Source: Ceratorhiza oryzae-sativae
Taxonomy: Eukaryota > Basidiomycota > Agaricomycetes > Cantharellales > Ceratobasidiaceae
Direction: 5' to 3'
Assembly (NCBI GenBank): GCA_030998015.1
Contig: JARWMV010000004.1
Span: 186,001 to 250,000 of the forward strand
DNA: 64,000 nt
In this document: one piece after another, positions 1 through 10,813 of the stretch
Numbering within the stretch: the first letter of the stretch is position 1
Layout of the letters: the number at the start of each line of letters is the position of its first letter
Notes under the pieces: model-generated
Database searches by the model: none
Told to the model about the DNA's origin: nothing
What the model saw: the letters and a program-made list of their open reading frames with translations, nothing else
Translations under genes and position numbers: made by a program

Positions 1-219
1 GGCGGGAGTTTTAGGCCCCTTGGCCATGGCCGGGATATCAAGATAGTGGTGTAGACCGTATCGTCTAAGAGATTAGAAGCAGACTATGCTTGAAAGTACC
101 TCTTCCGCCCGGGTTTGCAACGAGGATTATGAAAAAAGTGTAATTGATAAAACCAAGCGAGCCAACTAGGGCTCCAAGGAAGCTGTTTAAGATGTATCAT
201 AGAATGTGGGGTACTACTA

Positions 220-2414
220 CTAATCCCAATCATCCTCGTCTTCTTCGTCATCATCGCTGTTTCCGATCGCATCCTTTCGTTGGGTGAGTGCTGCGGCAAG
301 CGCACTGGCGAGGTCACCGCCTCCGGTTGCGGCGGCCGCTCCCACGGCCGCTCCGGCTGCGCCTGCTGCCACTGCTGTGCCAACTCCGGACGAAGAGGAT
401 TCATTCGGCCCAGGAGTCTAGGTCAAGAACGGTGAGAACAATAACCCAAAGGACAAATGGCGATATCGCTTACCTTCCTAAGGGTGTGGACACCTTTTCC
501 TTGAATGGAAGCGAGAAGATCTGCTCGACCGGGTTGTGGAGTCGGCAACACCGCAGCAGCTCCACCTCCTGAGAAAAAATGGCGTGAATAGTAGCCCAAG
601 GCATAAAACAGCACACCTACCGCTTGGCGGTGGGGGAGGTGGGGGAGGGGCTCCACCTGTAAAAACCATGTCAGCTTTATCGTCTCAAATTCATTCGTGA
701 ATCGTGTACCTGGCGGGGGCGGTGGGGGCGGAGGCGGCTGTTGCAAGCATCAGCAAGTGCGTGAGACTGTGTTTTCTAAAAACTTACCGCGCCGCGTGTG
801 GGAGGTGCGGGTGGTGGGGGAGGAGGCGGCGGCGGTGGAGCACCACCGGGAGGAGGAGGTGGGGGAGGAGGTGCCCCAGTGGGGGGTGGGGGAGGAGGCG
901 GAGGGGGCGGAGGGGCAGCAGGTGGCGCGGGCGGGGCCGCAGGTGGCGGAGGCGGAGCACTTGTTGGCGGCCGAGGCGGGGGACCGCTCGGAGGTGGAGG
1001 TGGTGCGTTTGGAGGTGGAGGTGGTGCGCTTGGAGGCCGAGGTGGTGCGCTCGTAGGCGGAGGCGGTGCGCTTGGAGGCGGGGGAGGTGCATTTGGTGGT
1101 GGCGGAGGGGCGCTTGAAGGAGGCGGCGGCGCGGGCGGGGGTGGGGTGGAGCGCTGGGAGGCGGACGTGGAGGAGGCGCTGAAGGGGGAGGGGGAGGGGC
1201 ACTAGACGGGGCGGGTGGCGGGGGCGCAGAAGGTGGTGGAGGCGCGCTCGGAGGCGGCGGAGGCGCGTTCGGAGGAGGGGGAGGAGCGTTGGTAGGAGTT
1301 GGAGGTGGAAGGCTGCTGATACTGTCTCCACCCTCGCCTCGTTTCCGGACTGGAGGGGGAGGTCCACGTTTAGTTCCTCCAGCTGCAGCCGCGCGGGGGT
1401 GACTGGAGGGGGAGCTTTCTTTGGTTGATTTTCGCCTGAGCTTGTTCCTGATCGATAGAATTAAGATGTGGCTCGATGGAACCAAATCAGGCAGCTTACC
1501 TGTGCGCGGTATTCCTCTACAAATCCACGAATAAAATCTTCGTTGCCTTGCACATCAGCCTTGCTCAAGCCGTATTGACCCAGGCTATCCAAGAGTGCTT
1601 GCCAGGAAGGATCCAATCCAGTGCTTGTGAAACCTCCTTCGGAATCGTATCCCATGTGAGCAATGTGTTTGAAACCGGAAGGGGCTGAAATCTGTGATTT
1701 ATCGAACTTTGATTTCTTGCCCTTGGTGGACTTGGACTTCGTGGGTGTAGAAGGTGAGGCGGCTGCGGCTGCGGATTTAGACTTGGCTAGCGAAAATCGT
1801 GTTAGGATGTCCTAAAATTCGCTAGGTGCAGACGTACCGGAAGAAAGTTTGCCGCGTTTCTCAAACTTTCTGTACATAGTTTGAGCCTCGCTCTCGTTAG
1901 GGAAAGAGAATCCAATCATCGACTCCTGGGGAAATGGATTGGTGTGAGATATCATGTCGAGTCAGGGATGACCCCGCGCAAAGCGAGGTTCGAGAGGGCA
2001 CCGTCGCGGCCCACCGAGTGATACCCAACGTGTTGGAGAAAATAATTTTACTCACGTCGCCAGCAAACGAGTGAAAGAAAGGCCGGTCCTGGGTATACAA
2101 GATGGGCTCATAGACTTCGTGCTCCCAAATGATGCCGCGGGTGCCCTTATCGACCGACGTCATTAGGTTATCGCGATTCCAGGACAGCCATAGCTTACCT
2201 GGAGGTCTACAACTCTCCACCAGAATCCGCCCTTAACCTTGTCGCTCACAAAAGCCAACGCGCCCTGTATCCCGGAATAGCTCCACTCGTTGGGATTGGG
2301 GTACGCATAGTACACTCGAGCGAGCGTCGCAGTGTGGATCTTGGTGGTGGTAGACGGCAAGTGCTGCTTGATTGTCGCCTTGTCCTGTGCGGAGATTGTT
2401 GAAGAGGGCGGCAT
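220..2414 (-). CDS. WASP/Las17-type Arp2/3 activator
   Basis: Actin nucleation-promoting factor of the WASP family, acting at cortical actin patches and endocytic sites. The N-terminal exon (2199-2414) is a WH1 domain; the start MPPSSTISAQDK at 2412-2414 matches the usual Las17 start better than an upstream non-ATG extension. Further exons give the rest of WH1 (GTRGIIWEHEVYEPIL, QDRPFFHSFAGD) and a GTPase-binding CRIB motif, ISAPSGFKHIAHMGYD, near 1630-1690. A long polyproline region follows (about 790-1460), with more PPPPP blocks near 630-720. A WH2 actin-binding motif (GRADLLASIQGKG, then LRKV) lies near 480-540. The C-terminus has LASALAAALTQRKDAI and an acidic tail ending in DDWD, the Arp2/3-binding tryptophan. 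The stop is at 220-222. Several short introns interrupt it; one donor is GTAAGC at 2193-2198. Splice junctions in the proline-rich part were not all resolved. The identity is secure. Confidence 0.9.
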
Positions 2415-3365
2415 CCCGACTCTCTTGACTGCTGCGGTGGTTGACAATCAGAACCAGGTTCGGAGTAAACGCCCGGCGGTTAGCAGCATGCTCACGTGTA
2501 TACGCACCGCCTCATCTACCTAACGTTATGTCTGTTTGCGCAAGTGAAGTGGAATGTACAGGACGTTTAAACGTCAAATCTTCACAGATTTCCATCCCCC
2601 GCTGTCAAGGCTCAAAAATTTACTGCAAACTCAATCGAACAAGTTCTGATTAATTCCCGTATTTCGTTCTCTCGTACCGAGGATAGATAGTCACAAATTG
2701 CATAAACCATCCTGTTCACCATCGTGTTTATCCCTGTCCAATGTAATTCAGCTCTAACTTTAGAACTCACTAGTTCATACGCTACCACCACTCAAGAGGG
2801 ACCGTGGTGCCCCAAGCTCTACACAAAGAGACTGCATTTGGCTAGCTGTGAGGAATGTTGGAGAATTGATGACCTCCCGGCGAAAACTCCTGTCCTTCCT
2901 GAGATACACACCAAGCATACACCTCTGTTGATCCCTCTTGAGCATCCCGATTTCTGACTTAGGTATTTTCGAATTGAGTAGGGCGCAAGCCGGGCCGAGC
3001 TGCCTATCCATAGAGCCCCGAACATCCCAGGCGAGGACTCATGTCGCGTATTTTAGATTATCACGATATGACAAGCGATCCATCATCGTGCGTGTTGAAC
3101 CGGCTCATGCGACGAATGAGGCGAGCTGCAGGTTTCGTCGGCTAAACTAGCCTTGTGGCCGAGTTCGCCGGCCGCGGTACGCGTATCAAAGCGAATCGGC
3201 GTCAACGGGAAAACTGCCATATTGGGTATTCGCGATGGCGGCGACAAAGCCATTCCTCGACGAACAACTAAACATCAATTGAATGTTATTCTATTCCGCG
3301 AGGTTCCATGAAGGATCCGGATCGCTCGGCTGCGGTCTATTGTTAGCTTTGAGCCATGGCGTGGG
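2415..3365. other. intergenic, divergent promoter region
   Basis: This lies between the divergently transcribed WASP gene and the first glycopeptide gene. The short open frames here have no recognisable domain or codon bias. It presumably holds both promoters; only the glycopeptide TATA box can be recognised. Confidence 0.5.
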
Positions 3366-3372
3366 TATAAAA
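3366..3372 (+). promoter_or_regulatory. TATA box of glycopeptide gene 1
   Basis: TATAAAA, 89 nt upstream of the ATG. The second copy has a TATA box 85 nt upstream of its ATG, and the third has one 82 nt upstream of its expected start, so the spacing is conserved across the family. Confidence 0.7.
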
Positions 3373-3454
3373 GTTTGAGCTAATGAGTGCCGAGGAACAT
3401 CATCAGTTCGCTATCACTTGGCACTCTACAGCTCCAATACAAATATCTAACATC

Positions 3455-4061
3455 ATGTTCTTCTCCAAATCCATCATCTCTGCCGTCACCGTCGCTTTCG
3501 TCGCCGCTCTTGGCGTCGCGGCCGAGCGCCATGTTGTTCACTTTGACAACAGGTGTGGCCGAGGCACAGTCAGTACTCAGACTCATTCATGAAATGTAAC
3601 AGTATATTTACTTGACTACTCTTCTAGCCGACTCTCATCCAAGGCGGAAGGGTTTTGTCAACTGGTGCCGACTATGTCAGCAATGGCCCTCTCGTCGCTG
3701 CCATCGCTTACCTCCAGGTCGGCAACTGCGGATTCAACGGCGAGAACTGCTCGCTCCTCGAGACCACTCTCAAAAACCCCACATGCGCTGGCTGCGGCTC
3801 TAGCACTGACGTCTCCTTGATTCCACCCCACGCGTTCTCGGTCACCACTGGTTTCGGCTACTACAACGGCTGCGACGGTGTTGGCAACGATTGCACGTCT
3901 GCCAGCTGCTGCCCCAATGGCGCGTTCTGCACGCCGACGGACTACCAGTCTCAGCGCCAGTGCCAGGCCAACGACGTGAGTATCTATGGATTAAAATACA
4001 TTACCTCACAATTAATGGATCTGAAAAATAGGTCAACTTGGCAATTACTTTCTGCTTGTAA
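3455..4061 (+). CDS. small secreted cysteine-rich 'glycopeptide' family protein, copy 1
   Basis: Predicted secreted protein of 163 residues from three exons: 3455-3568, 3628-3975 and 4032-4061. The joined length divides exactly by three. It starts with a signal peptide (MFFSKSIISAVTVAFVAALG, then VAAE). The mature part has the Agaricomycete glycopeptide pattern: a DNRCGRGTP start, a central NCGFNGENC, then CDGVGNDC, SASCCPNGAFC and a C-terminal VNLAITFCL. Introns are GTCAGT..CTAG (59 nt) and GTGAGT..ATAG (56 nt). The function is unknown; such proteins are common in basidiomycete secretomes, and a role in the cell wall or at the host surface is only a guess. This is the intact member of a three-copy tandem array. 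Confidence 0.8.
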
Positions 4062-6663
4062 ACCACTCATTATCGGGATGGAGTCATCGAACACCAAAAT
4101 CTGCAGTGTTTTGGAGTCGATTTTTTCTAGTCTCGTGGTTCTGTTCAGTTCATCGTTCTGACGTTTGCGGTCAATATGTGACATAACGTGGCTCTTGATA
4201 CTAAATCAATATAAATATGATAATGGATCTCAGCGCTGAGTATATGCGTGTTTGTCGTGGTGGTGCGCGCCGAAGTCCAAAAAACATGTGAGAGAACATA
4301 CTGCACAACCAACAGCTGCCTCTGTTGCCTGTTATCTATGAAAATGACCACTCGCTTTTAGCTTGACCTAATCTAGGCCTTTTGTAATATTTTATTGATC
4401 TCTCCAGCTCGCCCGCCGCTCCCTATTGCTTATTTCTACAAATCCCACAAAAATAGCATACAGGCAGCACCCCCATCTTATTACAAATCTGATCTGGAGA
4501 GCTCGATGATCGCGGGAACCCAGCTGCTAAACAACGACCATCACATGGAGAACACGTACAAGCTTCACAGATTATGTTTCATTGACACTCGTACGGCTGG
4601 CCTCAATATATAACATTATGCATTTTGTACACTATGTGGCATCATCAAGACTTCCATCAATCCCATACTAGGTAAGTCATTTCCAATTTGTTGCCTTGCT
4701 GTAAAAGCTCTAGTTATCAGGAGGCTTATAAGCACCTGTACCGGCCCCTGGAGCTAGTGGTAACTTTCAGCAATGGTGGATTATCGTCGAACCAAATATC
4801 ACAATTTACCCCAAAAGCTATTGGGGTCTCTAAAGAGCGCTGGAAAAACAAGTGGGGATACTCCGGCCAGACTTTTTTTAGCATTGAATAGACCAGTCGG
4901 CTTTAAACAATATCGAAAATGGACCATTTCGGCACCCGGAGAGAATAGTAACCATAGGACCAAGAATGCTCGCCATTCGACCCAAATTGTGATATTTGCA
5001 TGGATTAGGAAGCAGATTTTGCACACTTCAAGGACAAGTTTGCAGAGATCGACTTGATAAAGGTACGTTGACATCAGTTTTAACTCGTAATATATGTTTT
5101 ATGCCTTGAATGGTCTACTTCCGAAGTTGCAACAGGCATCCGGTTTGTTCTTGTGTTGATTGAATCCCAAAATCACCACATATATGAACTTGTTTGTTCC
5201 AATAGCTCCTATCCTGATTCTACCCTGATGCGTTCTCTGTATGGTGAACAGAAAGCAACTGGAGCTCACAACGTCAGTTCATCGCCCATACCTTAGTACA
5301 TAAGGTTGACCAAGCTTCCAGACCTAAGAGGGCGACCAACAATCCTCAGAACAAGTGAGAATATCGCTTGTTTTATCAAATAAAACCATGTAACCTTTTG
5401 ACGAGGTCAAGAATATCGATCGGATCCACAAAACCGCCCTCCAGTCCTCAGACGCAGTGCGCAGGATTAATTTAGGCGAGAATATTAGGAACCCGTGTCT
5501 CCAATGTGAGTAAAAGTGTGCATGCTGTGAAGATCATTATTCAAACTTACAACTGTCCCCCCAAGATAGCCTAGGCTCGAGGGTTGATATGGAGGAAGGG
5601 GCGCATGGTACTATGGTGGAGTCACCAATGGCTGGTTCTTCGATAATGCCAGCAGATGATGATCAAATTCAGCCCGAAAGCGACTAAAAAGTTCAATCCC
5701 TGGTGCCTCAAGAATCGACAAACTCTCAGCATGACCAGCCAAGCGAATCAAGCCCCTCACCCGAGCAGCGTTCTTTATCATATCCTTCTAGGCCTCATGA
5801 ATCATACGATATTCCAAAACCTGGAAAGACGAGGACTGGACCACAGTCTCAAGCACTGAACAGTGCAGATTCACACAGGTTAGTTCACAAGAAATTTCTT
5901 TTGGACGATGCTCACCTCAATTAGGAATAATTTTGTATCACTAATTACTGTGGCTTTTTCGGGGCAGGATTGGCCTGGACGACGGTTTTCTCGGGTAACA
6001 GAGGCGACCTTTTCTTAATTTCTTAGGCAACATACTGTTTCATTGTTGGTGCAATCACTGCAGGCTCAGCTACATCGCTCCTTGACGCGGATGGTGAACC
6101 TCTCGACTCATATAAACCAGTGCGTTGGACGGTCCGGCTTTTAGCCGTCTGGTCAATCGTACATGTATGTTGCGGGGTCATGTTGATGAGCGCCGCAATA
6201 CTAGTCATGGATCCAAACGTAGATAAGCCCGCCGCTGGGATAAACGAACGGGAGTCGTTCGGTGTGAAGAATGGGCGAGCGGCTGGCGGGTGCTCATTGC
6301 TTGTATGCGTGCTTGTTGTTTTGGTTGTGTTGCTAGTGAGACACCGGTGTAGCCGAGGGACTTGGTTCGTGTAATGTATCTATTTACTCCCTTGGAACCG
6401 CTCTCGGTTGGCGAAGTTCGGTGCAAGAGCAAAATTGCACCAGCGCTAATCAAACATCGGGCTTGAAACTCCGTAAAAATTACTTCAACAACCGATGCTC
6501 GAGGCCGTAACGCTGCTGCGCCGGCATGATTGTCGAGACGCCGAGCTAACCGCTCCCTATTTATACCATGGAACTAAACAATGGGATTGAATGGAACCAT
6601 TCTCGCTTAAAAGTCGATTAATTGGCGGAAACATTTGAGTTCGGGTTGAACGGACTATTCCAG
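4062..6663. other. intergenic region with an unresolved, possibly decayed gene (about 4650-5930)
   Basis: No family was recognised. Weak coding-like segments lie on the plus strand. One (about 4720-5060) runs up to a possible donor GTACGT at 5062. Another (about 5580-5940) is rich in Ser, Pro and Gln (MEEGAHGTMVESPMAGSS; PSESSPSPEQRSLSYPSRP) and is interrupted by an in-frame stop near 5685. No consistent splice model joins them, so this may be a degenerate hypothetical gene. The rest, up to the second glycopeptide promoter, shows nothing supportable. Confidence 0.25.
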
Positions 6664-6669
6664 TATAAA
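6664..6669 (+). promoter_or_regulatory. TATA box of glycopeptide copy 2
   Basis: TATAAA, 85 nt upstream of the ATG at 6749, matching the spacing in copy 1. Confidence 0.6.
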
Positions 6670-6748
6670 TTGACCTCGCTTTTGAGCCAGGGATTATCCA
6701 ACAAGAAACGGTTCTCCAGCTCTCACTTTACCCGATTGTACATTCAAC

Positions 6749-7333
6749 ATGTTTTTCTCCAACTCTATGCTTCTCGTCGCAGTTGCGGCGATCGCTGGCA
6801 TCACCAGTGTTGTTGCCGAGACGCATAAAGTCACATTCGTGAACAAGTGCGGCAAAGGCACGGTGGGTGGCGATAATTTTCTACCCCCAGGATATTGCTC
6901 AGACATTTAATCATTAGCCAACCCTAGTCGATCAAAACGGCAAAGTGCTTGCGACAGGGAATTACACGGCGACCACCTCCCTCCTGAACGCGCGCCCTGC
7001 TTATTGATAATAATTGCAAGTCGACAGGAGCAGGGTGCACTGTGGTCGAGATGACGCTCAGCAATAGCATATCTGCGGCGGATATTTCCCTGATCAAGCC
7101 TTTCGCGTTCCAGGTGCCTGCTGCATTTGCTTTCACCAATGGTTGCGCCGGGGTAGGAAACAGCTGCAAAGATGCGGGTTGCTGTTCGACTGGGGCTTAT
7201 TGCCAGCCTACTGGCGACGACAATGCAGTACGCGTATGCAGCACGCCTGATGTGGGTATTCTTAGGCCAAGGGGTTGTGATTCTACTAATATTCATCATC
7301 GAATAGGCTGGTCTGCAGGTTACGTACTGTTAG
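6749..7333 (+). pseudogene. glycopeptide family copy 2, apparent frameshift
   Basis: Paralogue of the gene at 3455-4061 with the same layout. Exon 1 (6749-6862) gives a signal peptide (MFFSNSMLLVAVAAIAG) and FVNKCGKGT. The intron 6863-6917 sits at the same codon. Exon 2 starts PTLVDQNGKVLATG and resumes family similarity as NNCKSTGAGCTVVEMTL, then CAGVGNSCKDAGCCSTGAYC. The last intron ends at 7306, and the final exon gives AGLQVTYC and a stop at 7331-7333. Between about 6965 and 7015 the reading frame changes: the first frame stops at TGATAATAA near 7004, while the downstream cysteine-rich part is in another frame. I see no intron that repairs this, so the copy is probably broken. A missed intron or a sequence error is the alternative. 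Confidence 0.6.
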
Positions 7334-7726
7334 ATGCTCTCAGATCAGCAACTGGTATCTGGGTATAAACGGACGGGGGCGTAGCCAGCTAGAATCAGAA
7401 TGTGCCTTGAATATCATGTATCTAAGCAGTATTGTTTGTTCGAAAACAGTTTCAGCTTCATACTGTGCCACATACGTGTTATTTTATCCAGTTGAGCATA
7501 AAGGGCACGCCTCGGGGACCTCGAAGCTCAACCGGCGACCGACCCCGGCTGATTGTACGGACACCACGAACAAATCTCTCCAGTAGGTTCGCGGGCCATT
7601 GATGCGAACGCATACAGCCCAAGAATGTGGATATATGATCGATTTTATCATTGAAGTCGCTTGATAGTCGAACACTAAGCGAATGGCCCACGACATTACG
7701 GACTTGGTTGAAACCACTCTTCCAGA

Positions 7727-7733
7727 TATAAAA
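7727..7733 (+). promoter_or_regulatory. TATA box of glycopeptide copy 3
   Basis: TATAAAA, 82 nt upstream of the ATA triplet that occupies the expected start position of the third family member. Confidence 0.55.
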
Positions 7734-7808
7734 GAGTGATGTTATCAATCCGAACCGTCACAATAACATATAGAGCCCTAGCTTTCCTGTCCTATTCCCC
7801 TGTCCGGC

Positions 7809-8430
7809 ATATTATCCTCCAAGCCTGCTCCGGCAGTTTTACTCTCTGCCGTCGCCAATGCAGTCCCTGAATCGCATGAGTTTTCTTTCAGCGACAAGTG
7901 CGAGAGTGGTACGATACGACCCGACGATTGCTGGCCAAGTGACAGTGTCTCGGCGCTGGGTTTCATTCCGCAGCGGAAGATCATAAACTCAGTTGACACA
8001 GTCATCTCAACCAGAGGTAGGCTTGATGGCAATTGTCCATTCAATGGACGCGCCTATCTTATCCGAAGAAACTGGAGCCCAACGGATGGCTCGTATGTGT
8101 CTGCAGCGGACACTGAGCTTATATCACCATCTAGTTTCTCTATAAGCGCATTATTCACTTTCAACGGAGGATTAAATGCCCTCAAGAAAGCTTGCGGTAG
8201 ATCCCAGTGTTGTCCAAGTGGAGCATATTGCTTACCTAGTGACGATCACCCCACTCGTGTGTGAGTAGTGGTCAAAAACGTAGGTAGCTTGTCTAGAAGA
8301 CGGCGGCGATAGGACTGTTCGGATATTTATTTTCAGGTCTACTTGCAAAGTAAGTTCTGCTGAGCCTTTATTTGATGAATAGGGAGAGCGTACCGCGCGC
8401 GTCGCGAAGAATGCAGCGAGAAACAATTGA
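7809..8430 (+). pseudogene. glycopeptide family copy 3, start codon lost (ATA)
   Basis: Third, divergent tandem member. The frame reads through a signal-peptide-like segment (LSSKPAPAVLLSAVANA) into FSFSDKCESGT, GNCPFNGRAYL, FTFNGGLNALKKAC and SQCCPSGAYCLPSDD. These match the cysteine landmarks of copies 1 and 2. The expected initiator at 7809-7811 is ATA, and no in-frame ATG exists between an upstream in-frame stop and the signal peptide. A donor GTGAGT near 8261 and an acceptor near 8337 give THPTRV..STCK; a further possible exon would end at 8428-8430, but it lacks the family's C-terminal FC. It is probably a pseudogene; a non-AUG start or an unseen upstream exon is possible. Confidence 0.6.
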
Positions 8431-8726
8431 TCCCCTGGTTGATTGTACTTGTGGTCGCGCATGGCCGTCGAGTGCCACCTTAGGTGTTCCCGAAGACCTT
8501 AGTGCACAAAACTAATCATGGGTATGGTCTCCCATCCCGCTCGTTCTGTCCAACAGGGGCAGGTGGGGATTGATCTCCGACATCGCAGCGCCACTCAAGA
8601 GGTCACCTGACCGTTCCGCGGGAGAAAAGATGGTAACTATATATAAGCACTTGATAGGTCCCCTTTGCCCGAAGGCACCCCGCGTTTGCTCAGTCCAGCT
8701 CCGCCCTACCACCACACCGTATCGAC
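8431..8726 (+). promoter_or_regulatory. calmodulin upstream region
   Basis: Holds a TATATATAA stretch near 8637-8646, about 85 nt upstream of the calmodulin ATG, and pyrimidine-rich sequence up to the start. No other gene is visible. Confidence 0.45.
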
Positions 8727-9586
8727 ATGGCTGATCAACTTGTGAGTAGCTCCGACGTCGGCGTCGCTGGAGGCTGATGATTTCGCGTCGTTGCAGTCCG
8801 AGGGTATGTTCTCGGTAATATCACACCGCAGCGGCTGATCGGCATTTGTCTTCTTGCGGCCCACAGAGCAGATTTCTGGTACGGACCCGGTCCCCCGCGC
8901 GCGACTCGATGCTAATACACGCGTCGTCTGCTAGAGTTCAAGGAGGCGTTCTCGCTTTTCGACAAGGGCAAGTGTCTATTTCAGATAACCGCGTTTGGAC
9001 GCTAATTACGGTCTTTCCCCGCGTTTTCATCAGATGGCGATGGCACTATCACCACCAAGGAGCTCGGCACCGTCATGCGCTCGCTCGGTCAGAACCCAAC
9101 AGAGGCTGAGCTGCAAGACATGATCAACGAGGTTGACGCTGATGGCAATGGAACGATCGATTTCCCTGAATTCTTGACCATGATGGCGCGCAAGATGAAG
9201 GATACTGACAGTGAGGAGGAGATCAAGGAGGCGTTCAAGGTCTTCGACAAGGACGGTAACGGCTACATCAGCGCCGCCGAGCTAAGACATGTCATGACCA
9301 ACCTCGGTAAGTGGAATTGTATTGTGATGGGTAAGGGCTTCGGGGCTGACGACAGGGTTGGACGTAAAGGCGAGAAGCTGACGGATAACGAGGTCGATGA
9401 GATGATTCGGGAAGCTGATGTAGACGGTGATGGCCAGATTAACTATGAAGGTGTGTTGCTATCCGACATTGATTCAGCACGTTGCTTACCCTTATCTGCT
9501 AGAATTTGTCAAGGTAACTAACCCGCCCGATTTCTTAAGTGTTTAACTTGCTCAACCCCATACCTCAGATGATGCTCTCCAAGTAA
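8727..9586 (+). CDS. cmdA: calmodulin
   Basis: Canonical 149-residue calmodulin, the cytosolic calcium sensor with four EF-hands. The eight coding exons are 8727-8741, 8797-8803, 8867-8878, 8935-8967, 9034-9306, 9370-9450, 9503-9513 and 9569-9586, totalling 450 nt. Exons of 7, 12 and 11 nt are true micro-exons. The EF loops start [36 protein letters not shown] and [12 protein letters not shown], and all calcium ligands are present. The intron at 8968-9033 uses a GC donor (GCAAGT); the others are GT-AG. The gene is followed 355 nt later by a calmodulin-like duplicate with the same exon lengths. The name follows fungal use (cmdA/CMD1). The identity is certain. Confidence 0.97.
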
Positions 9587-9940
9587 ATGATATCCTTGGT
9601 CTTGGTTTTTATTGCCTTGTTTGTGCTGGACGTTTCCTTGCCCTTGCACTTTCCCTATATCACCAAACAAATGAAACTTGCTCGCAATTTATCGTTACTA
9701 CATTTAAGATGCTTATCAGTTTAATCGATCCCGAAAGTGGTAGTGAACGGCGCAACTCGCATATATACGGGCACAATTGGTCAATCTGACCAGCCGGGCT
9801 GAGTGGTGAGCCAGGTCACGCGACAAAGACCCACGCGGACACAAGTGCTTGCTCGGCCAACCTAAATGACGTAATATACTCGGTGTGGTGTCGATCATCC
9901 ACGGCCACTCGTCGCCCTTTCGCCCAGATAAGTTGAAAAT
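9587..9940. other. intergenic between the two calmodulin-type genes
   Basis: 3' flank of calmodulin and presumed promoter of the calmodulin-like gene. No clear TATA box, RNA gene or extra coding segment is seen. Confidence 0.5.
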
Positions 9941-10813
9941 ATGTCTAAAGTCCAAGCACCTCCTTTGGTGAGTCATTTTTCCTATTGACCCAGAACCCAC
10001 AATAAGCAGTTGTGGTGGACTTATCTTTCAAGAACGGAGGTGGGTGGAGTTTCACTCTGGAGAATTCATAATAATTAGCTTCGAATTTCATCATCAGAAC
10101 AACTCGACGGTCGGTTCAATAGCTTCTTGAAAGTCCTTTATTTAGCTCTGTAACCTAGAACTTCGTGACGCATTTACGATTTTCGATAAAAGCAAGTCCA
10201 GCGCCATTGTTCCTAGCTATCCTACAGCTCATCAGATCAATCCATCCGCTGGCTAAACTTTAGACGAAGACGGCAAAATTACAGCGATTGAACTTGGAAA
10301 CTTGCTTCGCGCACTGGACAAGCGGCCATCCGATGACGACGTACAGACGATGCTCGATCGAGCCGATACAAACCATGACGGAGTCTTGGACTTTCCTGAA
10401 TTTGCTGCACTCATGGGTGCGCGTTTGACAGTGGCTCAAGCGGAAGATGAGCTCCGCAACGTGTTTCGAGAGTTCGACTTGGACGGAAGCGGGATGATCG
10501 AGAAGGGGGAGATGAAGACTGTGCTCGAAAGGCTGGGTGAGTATATTTTTCTGTGGGAGGAGAGAAGCGATGACGTCTCGTACATATCTAGGTGACAAGT
10601 TGTCGGACGATGAGATTAAATTGATCATTCGTGAGGTGGATATGGATGGAGACGGAAAGGTCAACTTTGCTGGTGAGTTGGGCGTTGGCGGTCCTTTTCA
10701 GCTTCACTTGAACTCAATGGGTGTTGGGAAATAGAATTTACAAAGGCGTGTCCACCGCGTTTGAGGTTTCAGTAATGATACTAAATCGTGCGTAGATGAT
10801 GCAAGGAAAATGA
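9941..10813 (+). CDS. calmodulin-like EF-hand protein (tandem duplicate)
   Basis: Predicted 153-residue protein from exons 9941-9967, 10033-10039, 10098-10109, 10159-10191, 10264-10536, 10592-10672, 10735-10745 and 10796-10813. From exon 2 onward the lengths (7, 12, 33, 273, 81, 11, 18 nt) equal those of the adjacent calmodulin, so it arose by tandem duplication. The N-terminus is MSKVQAPPLNGEQLDELRDA. The EF loops are DKNEDGKITAIE, DTNHDGVLDFPE, DLDGSGMIEKGE and DMDGDGKVNFAE; each keeps Asp at position 1 and Glu at 12, so all four probably bind calcium. The end is EFTKMMQGK. Introns 4 and 7 start with GC (GCAAGT, GCGTGT). The linker region is far from calmodulin, so target specificity probably differs. 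Its function is unknown. Confidence 0.88.

Noticed and set aside
697..1205. Long Gly-rich plus-strand frames opposite the WASP proline-rich exons
   Set aside because: They are antisense images of CCN/GGN repeats; the minus strand carries the ordered WASP domains.
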